Shown here: piece by piece, positions 15,994 through 24,890 of the stretch | How the letters are laid out: every line of letters starts with the position of its first letter | Position numbering within the stretch: position 1 is the first letter of the stretch | Origin: an uncultured bacterium | GTDB lineage: Bacteria > Desulfobacterota > Desulfovibrionia > Desulfovibrionales > Desulfovibrionaceae | Direction: 5' to 3' | NCBI GenBank assembly: GCA_905214305.1 | Contig: CAJMLK010000002.1 | Span: 33,083-97,082 of the forward strand | Length of the DNA stretch: 64,000 nt | The notes under the pieces: generated by a model | What the model was told of the DNA's origin: nothing | The model's database searches: none | What the model saw: only the letters and a program-made list of their open reading frames with translations | Made by a program: the position numbers and the translations under genes

Positions 15994-16632
15994 TTATTGC
16001 TGCATTTCGCTGTGCGGCTGCACATGCTTTTCAAAGTTCTTGCCGTTCCACTGGTAGCCAATGTCATTGGCTACCGGCACATGGGCCATGCCGGTGCTCG
16101 TCCAGAACAGGGGCTGCGCCCGCAGGCCGCCAAGGCCGAGGCAGATCATGACCGTGGCCTTTACGTCCGGCGGCAGCTTCTGGTCTTTGCCCAGAAATTC
16201 TTCCACAGGCGGCTCGGGCGGCGTATCCACAGGAACAAGACGGCCGGAGGCGTCCATGCGCCACAGTTCCACCGTGCAGACAGGGCCGCCAAGCGTGCCA
16301 ACGGCCGCATCGACGGTTCCGTTGTCGCTATGCCGGAAAAGGCGCAGGGCTACGGCCACATCGTGAAAGGGCAGGGTGGCGAAAACCATGACGTCTTCTG
16401 TCTCCCCGGCCACTTCCCAGAAATCGGCCTGCCCGTTGGCAAGCAGTTTCTGTTTTTCAGCAGGCCCCAGACCTTCGGGGGTGTTTTCAAAAATGCTTTC
16501 GGGCAGTGCCGCGAAAACTTCTCTGGCGCTGTGCTCATGCCCTGCGGCAGCCGGGGCGCGGTGAAATGCAAGCACGGTTGTCAGGGCGAGGGCCAGAACA
16601 AGAAAAGCAGTGCGTGAGCGCTGAAGAAACAT
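15994..16632 (-). CDS. Exported protein of unknown function
   Basis: A 212-residue protein with signal peptide MFLQRSRTAFLVLALALTTV, cleaved near AAA-GHEH. The ATG at 16632 follows GGAGGGAG. The mature protein contains HSAREVFAALPESIFENTPE, KQKLLANGQADFWEVAGE, a stretch VMVFATLPFHDVAVALRLFR, and a single Cys-containing segment GGPVCTVELWRMDASGRLVP. I do not recognise the family. It is predicted to be periplasmic, and it is convergent with trmH and divergent from uvrA. Confidence 0.65.
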   Translation of the reverse strand: MFLQRSRTAFLVLALALTTVLAFHRAPAAAGHEHSAREVFAALPESIFENTPEGLGPAEKQKLLANGQADFWEVAGETEDVMVFATLPFHDVAVALRLFRHSDNGTVDAAVGTLGGPVCTVELWRMDASGRLVPVDTPPEPPVEEFLGKDQKLPPDVKATVMICLGLGGLRAQPLFWTSTGMAHVPVANDIGYQWNGKNFEKHVQPHSEMQQ

Positions 16633-16783
16633 GGTATACTCCCTCCGCAAGGCAGTTTGATGAACTTGCGGTTCGTAAAAATTTTTATACCGCGTTTGAC
16701 AGTGTTTGTCCACGCAGGCGCAACCATGTTGTTTCATATTGATTTAGTAATAGAAAATGCCTATTATTTGCAATTATTCCTTT

Positions 16784-16934
16784 TAGAGCAATTTCACTTT
16801 GAAATTGCTCTGGCGGCTGCGCGAGCAGACGCCCGCCGCGAAGGCGTAAGCGCAATTTATTTGCGCGGTTAAACGCCGAAGCGAGCGTGTTTTAAACTTT
16901 GAGAATGTACATTTTCAAAGTTAATCTGCCCTAG
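16784..16934 (+). repeat. Family A element, reference full copy (about 151 bp)
   Basis: The left end TAGAGCAATTTCA pairs with TGAAATTGCTCT. A second hairpin region is GGCGGCTGCGCGAGCAGACG with CCCGCC. Then come TTTGCGCGGTTAAACGCCG and a right-end hairpin of CTTTGAGAATG and CATTTTCAAAG, ending in CCCTAG. It lies between the unknown exported protein and uvrA. Confidence 0.8.
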
Positions 16935-16997
16935 TCGCGCATCCTGCGCAGCATAGCCATCTTGCCAAGCGGCCCTGCCGCGCTTACTTATGCCAGC

Positions 16998-19958
16998 ATG
17001 AATACCAGCACCAACAAGCCCTGCATACATATTGAAAAGGCCCGGCAACACAACCTTAAAGACATCAGCCTGGACATCCCCCGGGATGAACTGGTGGTTA
17101 TTTGCGGGCCTTCTGGCTCCGGAAAGTCCACCCTGGCCTTTGACATCGTGTATGCCGAGGGGCAGCGCCGCTATGTGGAATCCCTTTCGGCCTACGCGCG
17201 GCAGTTTCTGCCCCAGATGGACAAGCCCGATGTGGAAAAGATAGAAGGGCTTTCGCCTGCCATTTCTCTTGAGCAGCAGAGCGTTTCGCGCAATCCGCGT
17301 TCAACTGTGGGAACGGTGACGGAGATTTACGACTTTTTGCGCGTATTTTTCGCCCGTTTGGGGCGCATGTACTGCCCCCAGTGCGGCCGCCCCATCGAGG
17401 CCCGCGCCGCTGATGAAATCATTGCTGATATTCTTGCCCTGCCGCAGGGCACAAAGTTTATGGTGCTGGCCCCTCTTGTGGAACTGCAAAAGGGGACGCA
17501 TCAGGACAAGTTTAAAAAACTCAAGGCCGAGGGTTTTGCCCGTGTGCGCGTCAACGGGGCCTTCTATACCCTTGATGATGTGCCTGCTCTGGATAAAAAC
17601 AAAAAGCACAGCATTGACCTTGTGGTTGACCGGCTCGTCAACAAGGAGGGCCTGCGCGGCCGTCTGGCCGACTCGGTTGAGCTGGCCCTGCGCTACGGCG
17701 AGGGACGGCTGGTGATTCATCTGCCCGACAGTGCCGCGGCGGGCGAAGAGGCTGATACCGTGCACTCCACCTCATCGGTGTGTACGCACTGCCGCATTTC
17801 TTTGCCCGCGCCCAGCCCGCAGCTTTTTTCCTTCAACGGCCCGCAGGGGGCGTGCCCGCGCTGCGTGGGCCTTGGCGGCGTGGACTATTTCGAGCCGCGT
17901 CTTGTTGCGCCCAATATGGGGCTTTCGCTGAATACGGGCGTGCTTTTGCCCTGGGCTACCGGCAAGCTGTTCAGCCGCTATGAAGATGCGCTCAAGGCGC
18001 TGGGCAAGCGCTTCAGGTTCAGCCTGTCCACACCGCTGGAAGAATTTTCCGAAGACGCTCTGGCAGCGCTTTTTTATGGTGAAGATGAACAGGGCAGGCC
18101 GGCCCGCGCATCGCAGGGGCTGCGCCGTAACTGGATGGGCGGCAACGTGGCTTTGGGAGCAGGCGGCGATTACCAGAGCGAGCACTTTGCCGAGGCCCGA
18201 GGCTCCGGGGACGTTAGCGTAAGCGAAAAGCGCTGGCCCGGCGTGATTCCCCTGCTGGAAAGCGGCATGCAGTACGGCGATGCCTGGCGCGAGGCGCTCT
18301 CACGCTATCGCCAGACGATGGACTGTCCGGATTGCAAGGGGGCGCGGCTCAACGTCAACGCGCTTTCCGTGCGTGTGGATGATCTGAATATCGCGGATTT
18401 TTGCAACCTTTCAGTGGAGCGCGCTCTGGAATGGCTGGAAAAACGCACATTCACGGGGCGCCATGTGGTCATTGCCGAGCCGCTCATGAAGGAGCTGACC
18501 CACCGCCTGTCCTTCATGCGCAGTGTGGGTTTGGAATATCTTTCTCTGGGGCGCTCCATGTCCACCCTTTCCGGTGGCGAGGCGCAGCGCATCCGGCTGG
18601 CAAGCCAGCTCGGCTCCGGCCTTGTAGGGGTAACCTACGTGCTCGACGAGCCGTCCATCGGCCTGCACCCGCGCGATAACGAACGGCTGCTGGGCACGCT
18701 GCGTTCGCTGCAGGCCCGTGGCAACACGGTGCTGGTGGTGGAACACGACGAAGCCACCATCTGCGAGGCAGACACGGTTATCGAGCTTGGCCCCGGTTCC
18801 GGCGCGCACGGCGGGGATATCATGTTTCAGGGTTCAGTGGACGACCTGCTTTCGCAGGCGGATACGCTGACGGCCCGCTATCTGCGTGGCGACGACACCA
18901 TAGCCCTGCCCGATGCCCGGCGTGAGCCGCAGGGTGAACTGGTGCTGCACAATGTGACTACCAACAATCTGCGCAATGTGGAGTGCCGTATTCCCCTCGG
19001 CGTGCTGACCTGCGTGACCGGGGTTTCCGGGTCGGGCAAAAGCTCGCTGGTGGTGGATACGCTTTACAAGCATCTGGCCCTGAACCTCGGCCTGCGTGTG
19101 GATCAGCCCGGCACCATCGGCGGGCTGGAATATGAGGGCGGGGCCGCCCCCGTAGAGCGCATCGTGGCTATCGACCAGACGCCCATCGGACGTACTCCGC
19201 GTTCGAACCCGGCCACCTACACAAAGATATTTGACGAGATTCGCAATATTTTTGCCATGACTCAGGACGCCCGCAAGCGGGGCTACAAGCCCGGGCGTTT
19301 CAGTTTCAACGTGCGGGGCGGCCGGTGCGAGGCGTGCGGCGGCGACGGGCAGATCCGGGTGGAAATGCATTTTTTGCCCGATGTTTACGTCACATGCGAC
19401 GTGTGCAAGGGCAAGCGCTATAATCACGAAACCCTTGAGGTGCGCTACAAGGGGCTGAACATCGCCGAGGTGCTCAACCTGACGGTGCGTCAGGCCAGAG
19501 AGCTGTTTGAAAACTATCCCACGCTGGAGCGCCGTCTGGCAGTGCTGGAAGAAGTGGGTCTGGAATATCTGCGGCTCGGGCAGCCCGCCACCACCCTTTC
19601 CGGCGGAGAGGCTCAGCGCATCAAGATTTCGCGCGAGCTGGGCAAGCGTTCTCTGCCGGGAACCATGTACATTCTGGACGAACCGACCACGGGCCTGCAC
19701 ATGCACGAGGTGGGCAAGCTCATCAAGGTTCTGCACGCTCTGGTGGACAAGGGAGCCAGCGTGGTGGTCATTGAGCACAATACGGACATGATTCTGGCCT
19801 CTGACCATGTTCTTGACATGGGGCCGGGCGGTGGTGAAAACGGCGGGCAGATTGTTTCCGCGGGCACGCCCGAGGCCATTGTGGCTGACCCTCAATCCGT
19901 CACCGGGCGCTTTCTCATGCAGGAGCGGCTGGACAGGATAAAGCGCCGCAAGGACTGA
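16998..19958 (+). CDS. uvrA: Excinuclease ABC subunit UvrA
   Basis: A 986-residue damage-recognition ATPase of nucleotide excision repair. It has two ABC modules. The first Walker A is GPSGSGKST near residue 33 (many UvrAs have GLSGSGKS) and the first signature LSGGEAQRIRLASQLG is near 518. The second Walker A GVSGSGKSS is near 675 and the second signature LSGGEAQRIKISRELG near 865. The zinc-binding CxxC pairs (CTHC...CPRC, CEACGGDG...CDVCKGKRY) and the UvrB-contact region EGLSPAISLEQ are present. ATG 16998 gives the family-typical N-terminus; the reading frame is open further up only through a TTG. No uvrB or uvrC lies nearby. Confidence 0.96.
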   Translation: MNTSTNKPCIHIEKARQHNLKDISLDIPRDELVVICGPSGSGKSTLAFDIVYAEGQRRYVESLSAYARQFLPQMDKPDVEKIEGLSPAISLEQQSVSRNPRSTVGTVTEIYDFLRVFFARLGRMYCPQCGRPIEARAADEIIADILALPQGTKFMVLAPLVELQKGTHQDKFKKLKAEGFARVRVNGAFYTLDDVPALDKNKKHSIDLVVDRLVNKEGLRGRLADSVELALRYGEGRLVIHLPDSAAAGEEADTVHSTSSVCTHCRISLPAPSPQLFSFNGPQGACPRCVGLGGVDYFEPRLVAPNMGLSLNTGVLLPWATGKLFSRYEDALKALGKRFRFSLSTPLEEFSEDALAALFYGEDEQGRPARASQGLRRNWMGGNVALGAGGDYQSEHFAEARGSGDVSVSEKRWPGVIPLLESGMQYGDAWREALSRYRQTMDCPDCKGARLNVNALSVRVDDLNIADFCNLSVERALEWLEKRTFTGRHVVIAEPLMKELTHRLSFMRSVGLEYLSLGRSMSTLSGGEAQRIRLASQLGSGLVGVTYVLDEPSIGLHPRDNERLLGTLRSLQARGNTVLVVEHDEATICEADTVIELGPGSGAHGGDIMFQGSVDDLLSQADTLTARYLRGDDTIALPDARREPQGELVLHNVTTNNLRNVECRIPLGVLTCVTGVSGSGKSSLVVDTLYKHLALNLGLRVDQPGTIGGLEYEGGAAPVERIVAIDQTPIGRTPRSNPATYTKIFDEIRNIFAMTQDARKRGYKPGRFSFNVRGGRCEACGGDGQIRVEMHFLPDVYVTCDVCKGKRYNHETLEVRYKGLNIAEVLNLTVRQARELFENYPTLERRLAVLEEVGLEYLRLGQPATTLSGGEAQRIKISRELGKRSLPGTMYILDEPTTGLHMHEVGKLIKVLHALVDKGASVVVIEHNTDMILASDHVLDMGPGGGENGGQIVSAGTPEAIVADPQSVTGRFLMQERLDRIKRRKD

Positions 19959-20303
19959 GCGCACGGCTTGCCGTGCCGTCAGGCCGGAAACCTGCGACTG
20001 GGGGCCGCGCGCTGCATCGGCAGTGCACGCGCCCTGCGGGCAGGATGCGGTTCAGCTTCAGGAACTGTTGAACGGGCTGTCTGGTTCTCAACAGCTCAGG
20101 AGAAAAGGCTTTTTGCGTCAGCTGTGTGCCGCGCAGGCACGCCGCTTTTGCATGAAGGCCTTTTTTCTTGGCTCTGCCGCAAGCACAGGCAGGAAATCTG
20201 TTCCGATGTCCAGATACAGAACAACCACCCGCTTGCGCGGGTGGTTGCCATTCGGGGACAGTGTCTGAGGAGGGTCAGGCGATGGGATCGAAAAATGCGG
20301 TGT
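19959..20303. other. Intergenic region uvrA/ahpC (convergent)
   Basis: It holds one clear hairpin, AACCACCCGC (20223-20232) with 20237-20246 around TTGC, which probably serves both converging transcripts. Nothing else was identified in the 345 bp. Confidence 0.5.
20223..20246. terminator. Hairpin terminator between uvrA and ahpC
   Basis: Perfect 10-bp stem with a 4-base loop between two convergent genes. Only a short T-rich flank is present on either strand. Confidence 0.5.
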
Positions 20304-20870
20304 CTACAGCTTGCCCACCAGATCAAGGCCGGGCTTGAGGGTGGACTTGCCGGGCTTCCAGCGGGCCGGGCAGACCTGATCGCCGTGCTGGGCCACAAAC
20401 TGGGCGGCTTCAAGCTTGCGCAGCAGTTCCTCGGCATTGCGGCCGATGCCAAGGTCATGCACTTCGTAAGCCTTGATGATGCCTTCGGGATTGACAATAA
20501 AGCTGCCGCGCAGGGCCTGACCGGCTTCTTCAATGAGCACATGAAAAGCGCGTGAAAGGGTTCCGGCGCTGTCAGACAGCATGGGATACTTGATTTTGGC
20601 TATGCTTGGGGAGGCGTCTGCCCAGGCTTTATGTACATAGGCGCTGTCTGTGGAAACAGAGTAGATTTCGCAGTTGAGCTTTTTGAATTCTTCATAGGTT
20701 TCAGACAGGTCTTCAAGCTCGGTGGGGCACACAAAGGTAAAGTCGGCAGGATAGAAAAAGAAAATGGACCAGTGGCCCAGCAGGTCTGTATCGCAGACAC
20801 TTTTCAGCTCACCCTGATGAAATGCCTGTACATTGAAGGGTTCAACCTTGGAATTGATCAGATTTGCCAT
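20304..20870 (-). CDS. ahpC: Alkyl hydroperoxide reductase C (2-Cys peroxiredoxin)
   Basis: A 188-residue typical 2-Cys peroxiredoxin that reduces H2O2, organic peroxides and peroxynitrite. The peroxidatic Cys is in DFTFVCPTELEDL (about residue 47), the resolving Cys in GDQVCPARWKPG (about 167), and the C-terminal helix needed for redox-sensitive oligomerisation follows. AAGGA precedes the ATG at 20870. No AhpF-like reductase is adjacent. The gene is divergent from a Fur-family regulator and has a TTGACA promoter in the shared region, which suggests, without proof, peroxide-responsive control. Confidence 0.94.
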   Translation of the reverse strand: MANLINSKVEPFNVQAFHQGELKSVCDTDLLGHWSIFFFYPADFTFVCPTELEDLSETYEEFKKLNCEIYSVSTDSAYVHKAWADASPSIAKIKYPMLSDSAGTLSRAFHVLIEEAGQALRGSFIVNPEGIIKAYEVHDLGIGRNAEELLRKLEAAQFVAQHGDQVCPARWKPGKSTLKPGLDLVGKL

Positions 20871-21263
20871 ATTATTTTCCTTGCAGGCGGAACACGTGGG
20901 CGGCTCCGGAAAAGGTTGAGAATCTTCGTGTTTGAAAACAGTATTCAATCCTGATAAAATTGTCAAGAGGGCTGTCAGCCATGCGGTACGTTGAAAACAC
21001 GGTTGCCGCACTTTTTGATTTTATCCCTTATATACAGGCTATAGAGCGGCAGGCAAAGGGACAAGACCTTCACGCTGCCGGGGATAACGTGATTTCTGCC
21101 CTTGGCAGGTTCTTGTAATTCATTGCTTTTTGTTTGAAAGTGCGTCACAAGTAAGGATGCGTTATCTGGATACTTCAGCATAACGCGCTCAAAAACCTCG
21201 TGCTTTGTTTTTCTTGGCATGAATGTGAAAAATAATTTACACTGCACCCGGGGGTAGGCAATT
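20871..21263. other. Divergent control region ahpC / Fur-family gene
   Basis: This is 393 bp without a gene. Besides the ahpC promoter it contains AT-rich stretches such as GTGAAAAATAATTTACAC at 21226-21243, an imperfect palindrome about 20 bp before the regulator's ATG. That could be an operator for autoregulation. A PerR box matching the textbook consensus was not seen. Confidence 0.35.
20938..20966 (-). promoter_or_regulatory. Candidate ahpC promoter
   Basis: On the minus strand TTGACA (20961-20966), a 17-bp spacer and TACTGT (20938-20943). The -35 is perfect and the -10 weak. It lies about 70 bp upstream of the ahpC start. Confidence 0.45.
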
Positions 21264-21728
21264 ATGACAGCAACACAGCGTAACGCCTGCCTGGCGGACT
21301 TTTTGGAGTTCATGAACCGCAAGGGCCTGAACACCACGTCGCAACGGCGCATCATCGCCGAAGCCTTTTTTGAGCTGCCGGGCCACCACTCTCTTGAAGA
21401 GTTCTATCAGCATATCCTGCAGCGTGATCCGGGCATCGGGCAAACTACGGTATACCGTACCCTCAAGCTGCTTTGTGATGCCGGTATGGCTATGGAAATC
21501 CACTTTAGCGACGGCATCACCCGCTATGAAGTCGCCAGACCCGACAGTCATCATGACCATCTGGTCTGCCTTCAGTGCGGCAAGATTGTCGAGATATGCG
21601 ATCCGCGCATTGAGACGCTGCAGCGTGAAATGGCCGAAAAATACGGTTTCAGACTGCGGGGCCATGTGCACAATCTGTACGGCCTGTGCGAAATGTGCCG
21701 CACTCAGGCTGCCGAAGAAGACAGATAG
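21264..21728 (+). CDS. Fur-family metalloregulator (Fur or PerR type)
   Basis: A 154-residue Fur-family repressor. The N-terminal winged helix includes NTTSQRRIIAEAFFEL and the recognition-helix region GQTTVYRTLKLL (about residues 56-70). The dimerisation part has the metal-site segment SHHDHLVCLQCGKIVEI (about 93-110), with HHDH and the first CxxC, and the second structural-zinc pair CEMC near residue 145. Divergence from ahpC favours a peroxide-response role, but the Fur/PerR choice needs more than this sequence. The stop TAG is followed directly by AGC and is part of a repeat element. Confidence 0.88.
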   Translation: MTATQRNACLADFLEFMNRKGLNTTSQRRIIAEAFFELPGHHSLEEFYQHILQRDPGIGQTTVYRTLKLLCDAGMAMEIHFSDGITRYEVARPDSHHDHLVCLQCGKIVEICDPRIETLQREMAEKYGFRLRGHVHNLYGLCEMCRTQAAEEDR

Positions 21729-21775
21729 AGCTTTTCGCCCTGAACGTGTTCTGGCGGCTGCAAGGCTGTTGCGCC
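21726..21775 (+). repeat. Partial element at the end of the Fur-family gene
   Basis: TAGAGCTTTTCGCCCTG, GTTCTGGCGGCTGC and further GC-rich sequence: a diverged left arm of family A sharing the gene's stop codon. Confidence 0.5.
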
Positions 21776-22389
21776 GTGCAGGCGTGAGCAGCGCCTGCAC
21801 AGGCCCTGTGCCGCGGGCGCGTGTTTTGCGTGCATGCTTTCACGGGCAGCCCGCTTCAGGGATGCGGGGGCGGGCGGCGAGTCATGCTTTTGCCTTGCAG
21901 TCTGCCTTTCTGCCGTAATGTACCTTGTCGACCTTGCCTGCCCAATGGATGCCTGCTGACCAATGCGTGGCCTGTGAGTGCCTGCCAACGAACGCGGGGG
22001 CGGTGACCGGCTGACAGATTGTCCCGACCGGCCATAGCCTTGCGGCGATGTTCTGGCCCCGCCATGCCTGATAGCCTCGCCATGCTTGATAGCCTTGTCT
22101 TGCCCGTGGCGCTGGCATGGGCAGGAAAGCGCCTCCCCCTTATGAGCCTGTTTTGCCGGGTCCTCAGACTTGCCTGTAGCGCGCCTGCTGCACGCCCGGC
22201 GTGCGCTGGCCTGACCTCACTTTTTCTGATTTCTCAGCATCATTCAGATTTTTATGAGCATCCCGAGGGTTTCTGGTCGCCTAGCTGTTGTCGCGCAGTG
22301 ACGCTGATCCGTCAGGCAATGAAAAAGAATTTTACGAACTTGACTTTCATTTTCGATTAAAGCACTATGCAAGCGTGAGGTGATTTGAA
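21776..22389. other. Long intergenic region upstream of the FeoB-associated peptide
   Basis: No gene is credible here. It contains an 18-bp tandem duplication (CGCCATGCCTGATAGCCT at 22060-22077 and a one-base variant at 22078-22095). Near the 3' end is an AT-rich promoter/operator zone, ACTTGACTTTCATTTTCG at 22338-22355. TTGACT there could be a -35, and the overlapping TTTCATTTTCG resembles half of a Fur site; both are weak calls. Confidence 0.35.
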
Positions 22390-22635
22390 ATGGACATACA
22401 ACTGATTATCGTGGCGCTTTGTATTGCGGCTGCGGCTTTTTTCGTCATCAGGCGTATGGTGCGCGCCATGCGCAAGGGGCAGTGCGGTTGCGGTTGCGAC
22501 AGTGGTTGCGGCAGCGCTGGCCGTCCGAAGGAAATGTCTTGCTGCTGTTCAGGCAAAAGCCCGGAAAGTGTTGAAGCGCAGCGGCTGGAGTCTGCACGCA
22601 TTGATGCAGGGCATAAGCCCGAAGATCGCCAGTAG
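22390..22635 (+). CDS. FeoB-associated Cys-rich membrane peptide
   Basis: An 81-residue protein with one N-terminal membrane helix (IIVALCIAAAAFFVIRRMV, residues 5-23), then a basic patch and the Cys-rich segment GQCGCGCDSGCGSAG, then SCCCSGKS. This is the layout of the FeoB-associated Cys-rich membrane protein family, thought to assist ferrous iron transport in bacteria that lack FeoC. GAGGTGA precedes the ATG at 22390. Unusually it is not next to feoB, which lies 34 kb away; iron-linked control is inferred from the family and a possible Fur site upstream. Confidence 0.75.
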   Translation: MDIQLIIVALCIAAAAFFVIRRMVRAMRKGQCGCGCDSGCGSAGRPKEMSCCCSGKSPESVEAQRLESARIDAGHKPEDRQ

Positions 22636-22885
22636 CTCCTGAAATATCCCTGATTGCAGAATCTTCGCATGTACCGTCTGGTGCTTGCCCTGCCAGTCCG
22701 CCGAGCGCGGCTGGCCGTTCAGCCCGGCATCCAGTGGAGCATTTCAACGTTTGCACGTTGTGCTGCTCTGGCCGGAGACCACTGCTGCCGAACTCTTTCC
22801 TTCGGCAAAAGTGGTAGAGCCTTGCCAAACAACGCCCCCTCCGCCCGTGTCTGCGCCGCCGTGCGGCGCAAGACAGCGGGACAGT

Positions 22886-22913
22886 AAAGGCCCCGGAAAA
22901 CTCCGGGGCCTTT
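22886..22913 (+). terminator. Intrinsic terminator-like hairpin
   Basis: Perfect 12-bp stem AAAGGCCCCGGA with 22902-22913, loop AAAC, in the gap 22636-23183. The nearest upstream gene ends 250 bp earlier; the rest of the gap has no credible ORF, only a family-A-like AGCATTTCAACG patch near 22738. Confidence 0.65.
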
Positions 22914-23183
22914 CAATGCATTGCGCCTGCCCTGAGTGAAAAGGCCCGAGGCGCATGCGGATATGTGGCGTCGCAGAAAGCGTGGCAGGCGCTGCACCGG
23001 GCAGCCGGTCGCGCTTTTTGCCTTTTGTTCCGTTGCCACAGCCAGATGCTGCCTCAGGCGGGCACAAGGGGCGCAACGCGGATCATGCGGGGCCAAAACG
23101 GGCCGTGAAGCGGGCACTTGTGCGGGCCTACGGGGCTGCACCGGGCGCTGTGTGCGCCATGAAGAATCTGCGGCCGAAGGTTT

Positions 23184-23606
23184 TTATGCGGCATCAAACG
23201 TGAGTCTGCGAAACCAGTCAGGCACAGGCACAGGGCGGCCCTGCTCGTTAACCAGAGCGTGCTGGGTCATGCCGGTAGCCAGAAGGCGCTTCTTGTCCTC
23301 GCTCCATATCTCATATACAAAGCGCATTGAGGCTCGCCCCCATTCGCTGATGCCCGCGCGCACCAGCACGAGGTCGTCGTAGCGGGCGGATGAGCGGTAA
23401 CGGCATTGGGCCTCGCGAACCGGCAGGATGATGCCTTTTTTCTCCACCTCGGCGTAGCTCATACCGCAGCGGCGGATGTATTCGCTGCGGGCGCGCTCGA
23501 AAAGGTGCAGATATTCAGCATAATAAAGAACGCCCATTGTGTCCGTTTCACCATAGGAAACGCGGTGTGGCATCCAGATATCAGGAGTGGGGAACTCTTC
23601 ATGCAC
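23184..23606 (-). CDS. ybgC: Acyl-CoA thioesterase, YbgC/FadM hot-dog family
   Basis: A 140-residue single hot-dog-fold thioesterase that hydrolyses acyl-CoA; in many Gram-negatives it is linked to the Tol-Pal envelope system. The active-site region HRVSYGETDTMGVLYYAEYL carries the catalytic Asp (about residue 21), followed by LFERARSEYIRRCGMSYAEV, the usual long helix. The start is GTG 23606, seven bases after a clear AAGGAG, and it overlaps by 6 bp the divergent mltA start. No tol or pal genes are adjacent. Confidence 0.85.
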   Translation of the reverse strand: MHEEFPTPDIWMPHRVSYGETDTMGVLYYAEYLHLFERARSEYIRRCGMSYAEVEKKGIILPVREAQCRYRSSARYDDLVLVRAGISEWGRASMRFVYEIWSEDKKRLLATGMTQHALVNEQGRPVPVPDWFRRLTFDAA

Positions 23607-24773
23607 GCGAATGCTCCTTGTTTATATGCGCCTTGTACGTATGGTTCCATTGACCGGCCCTGTGGGTTCAGACCGGCCCTGGTGGCGCTGCTGCTTATGT
23701 GTTTTCTGCTGGGGGCCTGCGGTAAAAAAGTGGCCCCGCCCTCGCCGGAGCCGGTGGGGCCGCCTGTGGGCTTTGAAAGCCCGGAGTTTTTTGTGAGCTG
23801 CCTGAAGCCGGTCAATCAGGATCTGGGCAGCTGGAAAGAGATAGCTCCTACCGTGCGCAAGTCTTTACGCTATGTCAACAGCAAGCCGCCCACGGACATT
23901 GCCGTGCAGCGTCCGGGCCTGAATGTGACCTGGGGTGACCTTTCGCGCACCCTGACCCGCCTGCAGGAGCTTTTGCCCCGTCTGGACAAGGAACCGGAAC
24001 TTTTTCTGGCAAACTTCCGCTGGGTGGAAGTGCCGGACGGCATAAAGTATTCGGGCTATTACGAGCCGGTGGTGCGTGCCAGCCGCACGCGCAAGCCGGG
24101 CTATACCCAGGCCATCTACGCGCTGCCGCCGGACATCAAGGCAGTGAAGGCCAAACGCGGGCGCTACTATGACCGCCGCACCATTGAAGAAAAACAGGTG
24201 CTCGCCGGAAAGGGGCTGGAACTGGCCTGGGCAGCAGACCCCGTGGACGTGTTTTTTCTTGAAATTCAGGGTTCCGGCAGGCTTGTCTTTGATGACGGAA
24301 CTCAGGCGTACATCAACTACGCGGGGCAGAATGGCCACAAGTATAAAAGCTCGGGACGCATCATGCGTGAAAAGGGCCTGCTCAGAGAAGGCCATATCTT
24401 CGAGCAGCGCCAGTGGTTCAAGGACAACCCGCAACGTGTGCGCGAGATACTGAACGAAAACCCCAGCTATGTCTTTTTCCGTTACGGAACCCGCGGTCCC
24501 ACCGGGGCCATGGGGCAGGTGGTGGACGACTGGCTGTCACTTGCCACAGACCGCACCTTTATTCCTCTGGGTTCTGTTGTGGCCTATGGGGTCAATATTC
24601 CTGACCAGCAGCGCGGCAAAGTGCCGCTGCGCGGCATAGGCTTTGCGCAGGATGTGGGCGGAGCCATCAAGAAAAACCGTATCGACGTGTTTTGCGGTGG
24701 CGAAGACCGGGGCAACTATGTGGCCAGCCATCTGGATGCCAGAGGCCCGGCCTGGGTATTGCTGGCAAGGTAG
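23601..24773 (+). CDS. mltA: Membrane-bound lytic murein transglycosylase A (MltA)
   Basis: A 390-residue lipoprotein that cleaves peptidoglycan glycan strands. The hydrophobic segment ends in lipobox FLLGACGKK near residue 40. The MltA domain follows (YSGYYEPVVRASRTRKPGY, FFLEIQGSGRLVFDDG, YINYAGQNGHKYKSSGR), and then the 3D (double-psi barrel) domain, with GIGFAQDVGGAIKKNRIDVF carrying the catalytic Asp and GRGNYV replaced by DRGNYVA. ATG 23601 gives a plausible but long n-region; the only later in-frame start, GTG 23682, would leave no positive residues before the lipobox. The 5' end overlaps the divergent ybgC gene. Confidence 0.88.
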   Translation: MHANAPCLYAPCTYGSIDRPCGFRPALVALLLMCFLLGACGKKVAPPSPEPVGPPVGFESPEFFVSCLKPVNQDLGSWKEIAPTVRKSLRYVNSKPPTDIAVQRPGLNVTWGDLSRTLTRLQELLPRLDKEPELFLANFRWVEVPDGIKYSGYYEPVVRASRTRKPGYTQAIYALPPDIKAVKAKRGRYYDRRTIEEKQVLAGKGLELAWAADPVDVFFLEIQGSGRLVFDDGTQAYINYAGQNGHKYKSSGRIMREKGLLREGHIFEQRQWFKDNPQRVREILNENPSYVFFRYGTRGPTGAMGQVVDDWLSLATDRTFIPLGSVVAYGVNIPDQQRGKVPLRGIGFAQDVGGAIKKNRIDVFCGGEDRGNYVASHLDARGPAWVLLAR

Positions 24774-24799
24774 TGCAACAGCCGTTTCGCGGTTGACGT

Positions 24800-24854
24800 A
24801 AAGCCCGTTTGCGGCCGGGGAGGTGTGATGCTCCCGGCCACAAACGGGCTTTTT
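24800..24854. terminator. Bidirectional terminator between mltA and fabZ
   Basis: Stem AAAGCCCGTTTG (24800-24811) with CAAACGGGCTTT (24841-24852), extended inside by GGCCGGG/CCCGGCC, and T-runs on both strands. Confidence 0.8.
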
Positions 24855-24890
24855 ATGCTGGACGCACAGACAGTGCCTGTTGCGGAATGC

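Noticed and set aside
22060..22095. Two 18-bp direct repeats as a possible CRISPR start
   Set aside because: Adjacent without spacers, only two units, no cas genes.
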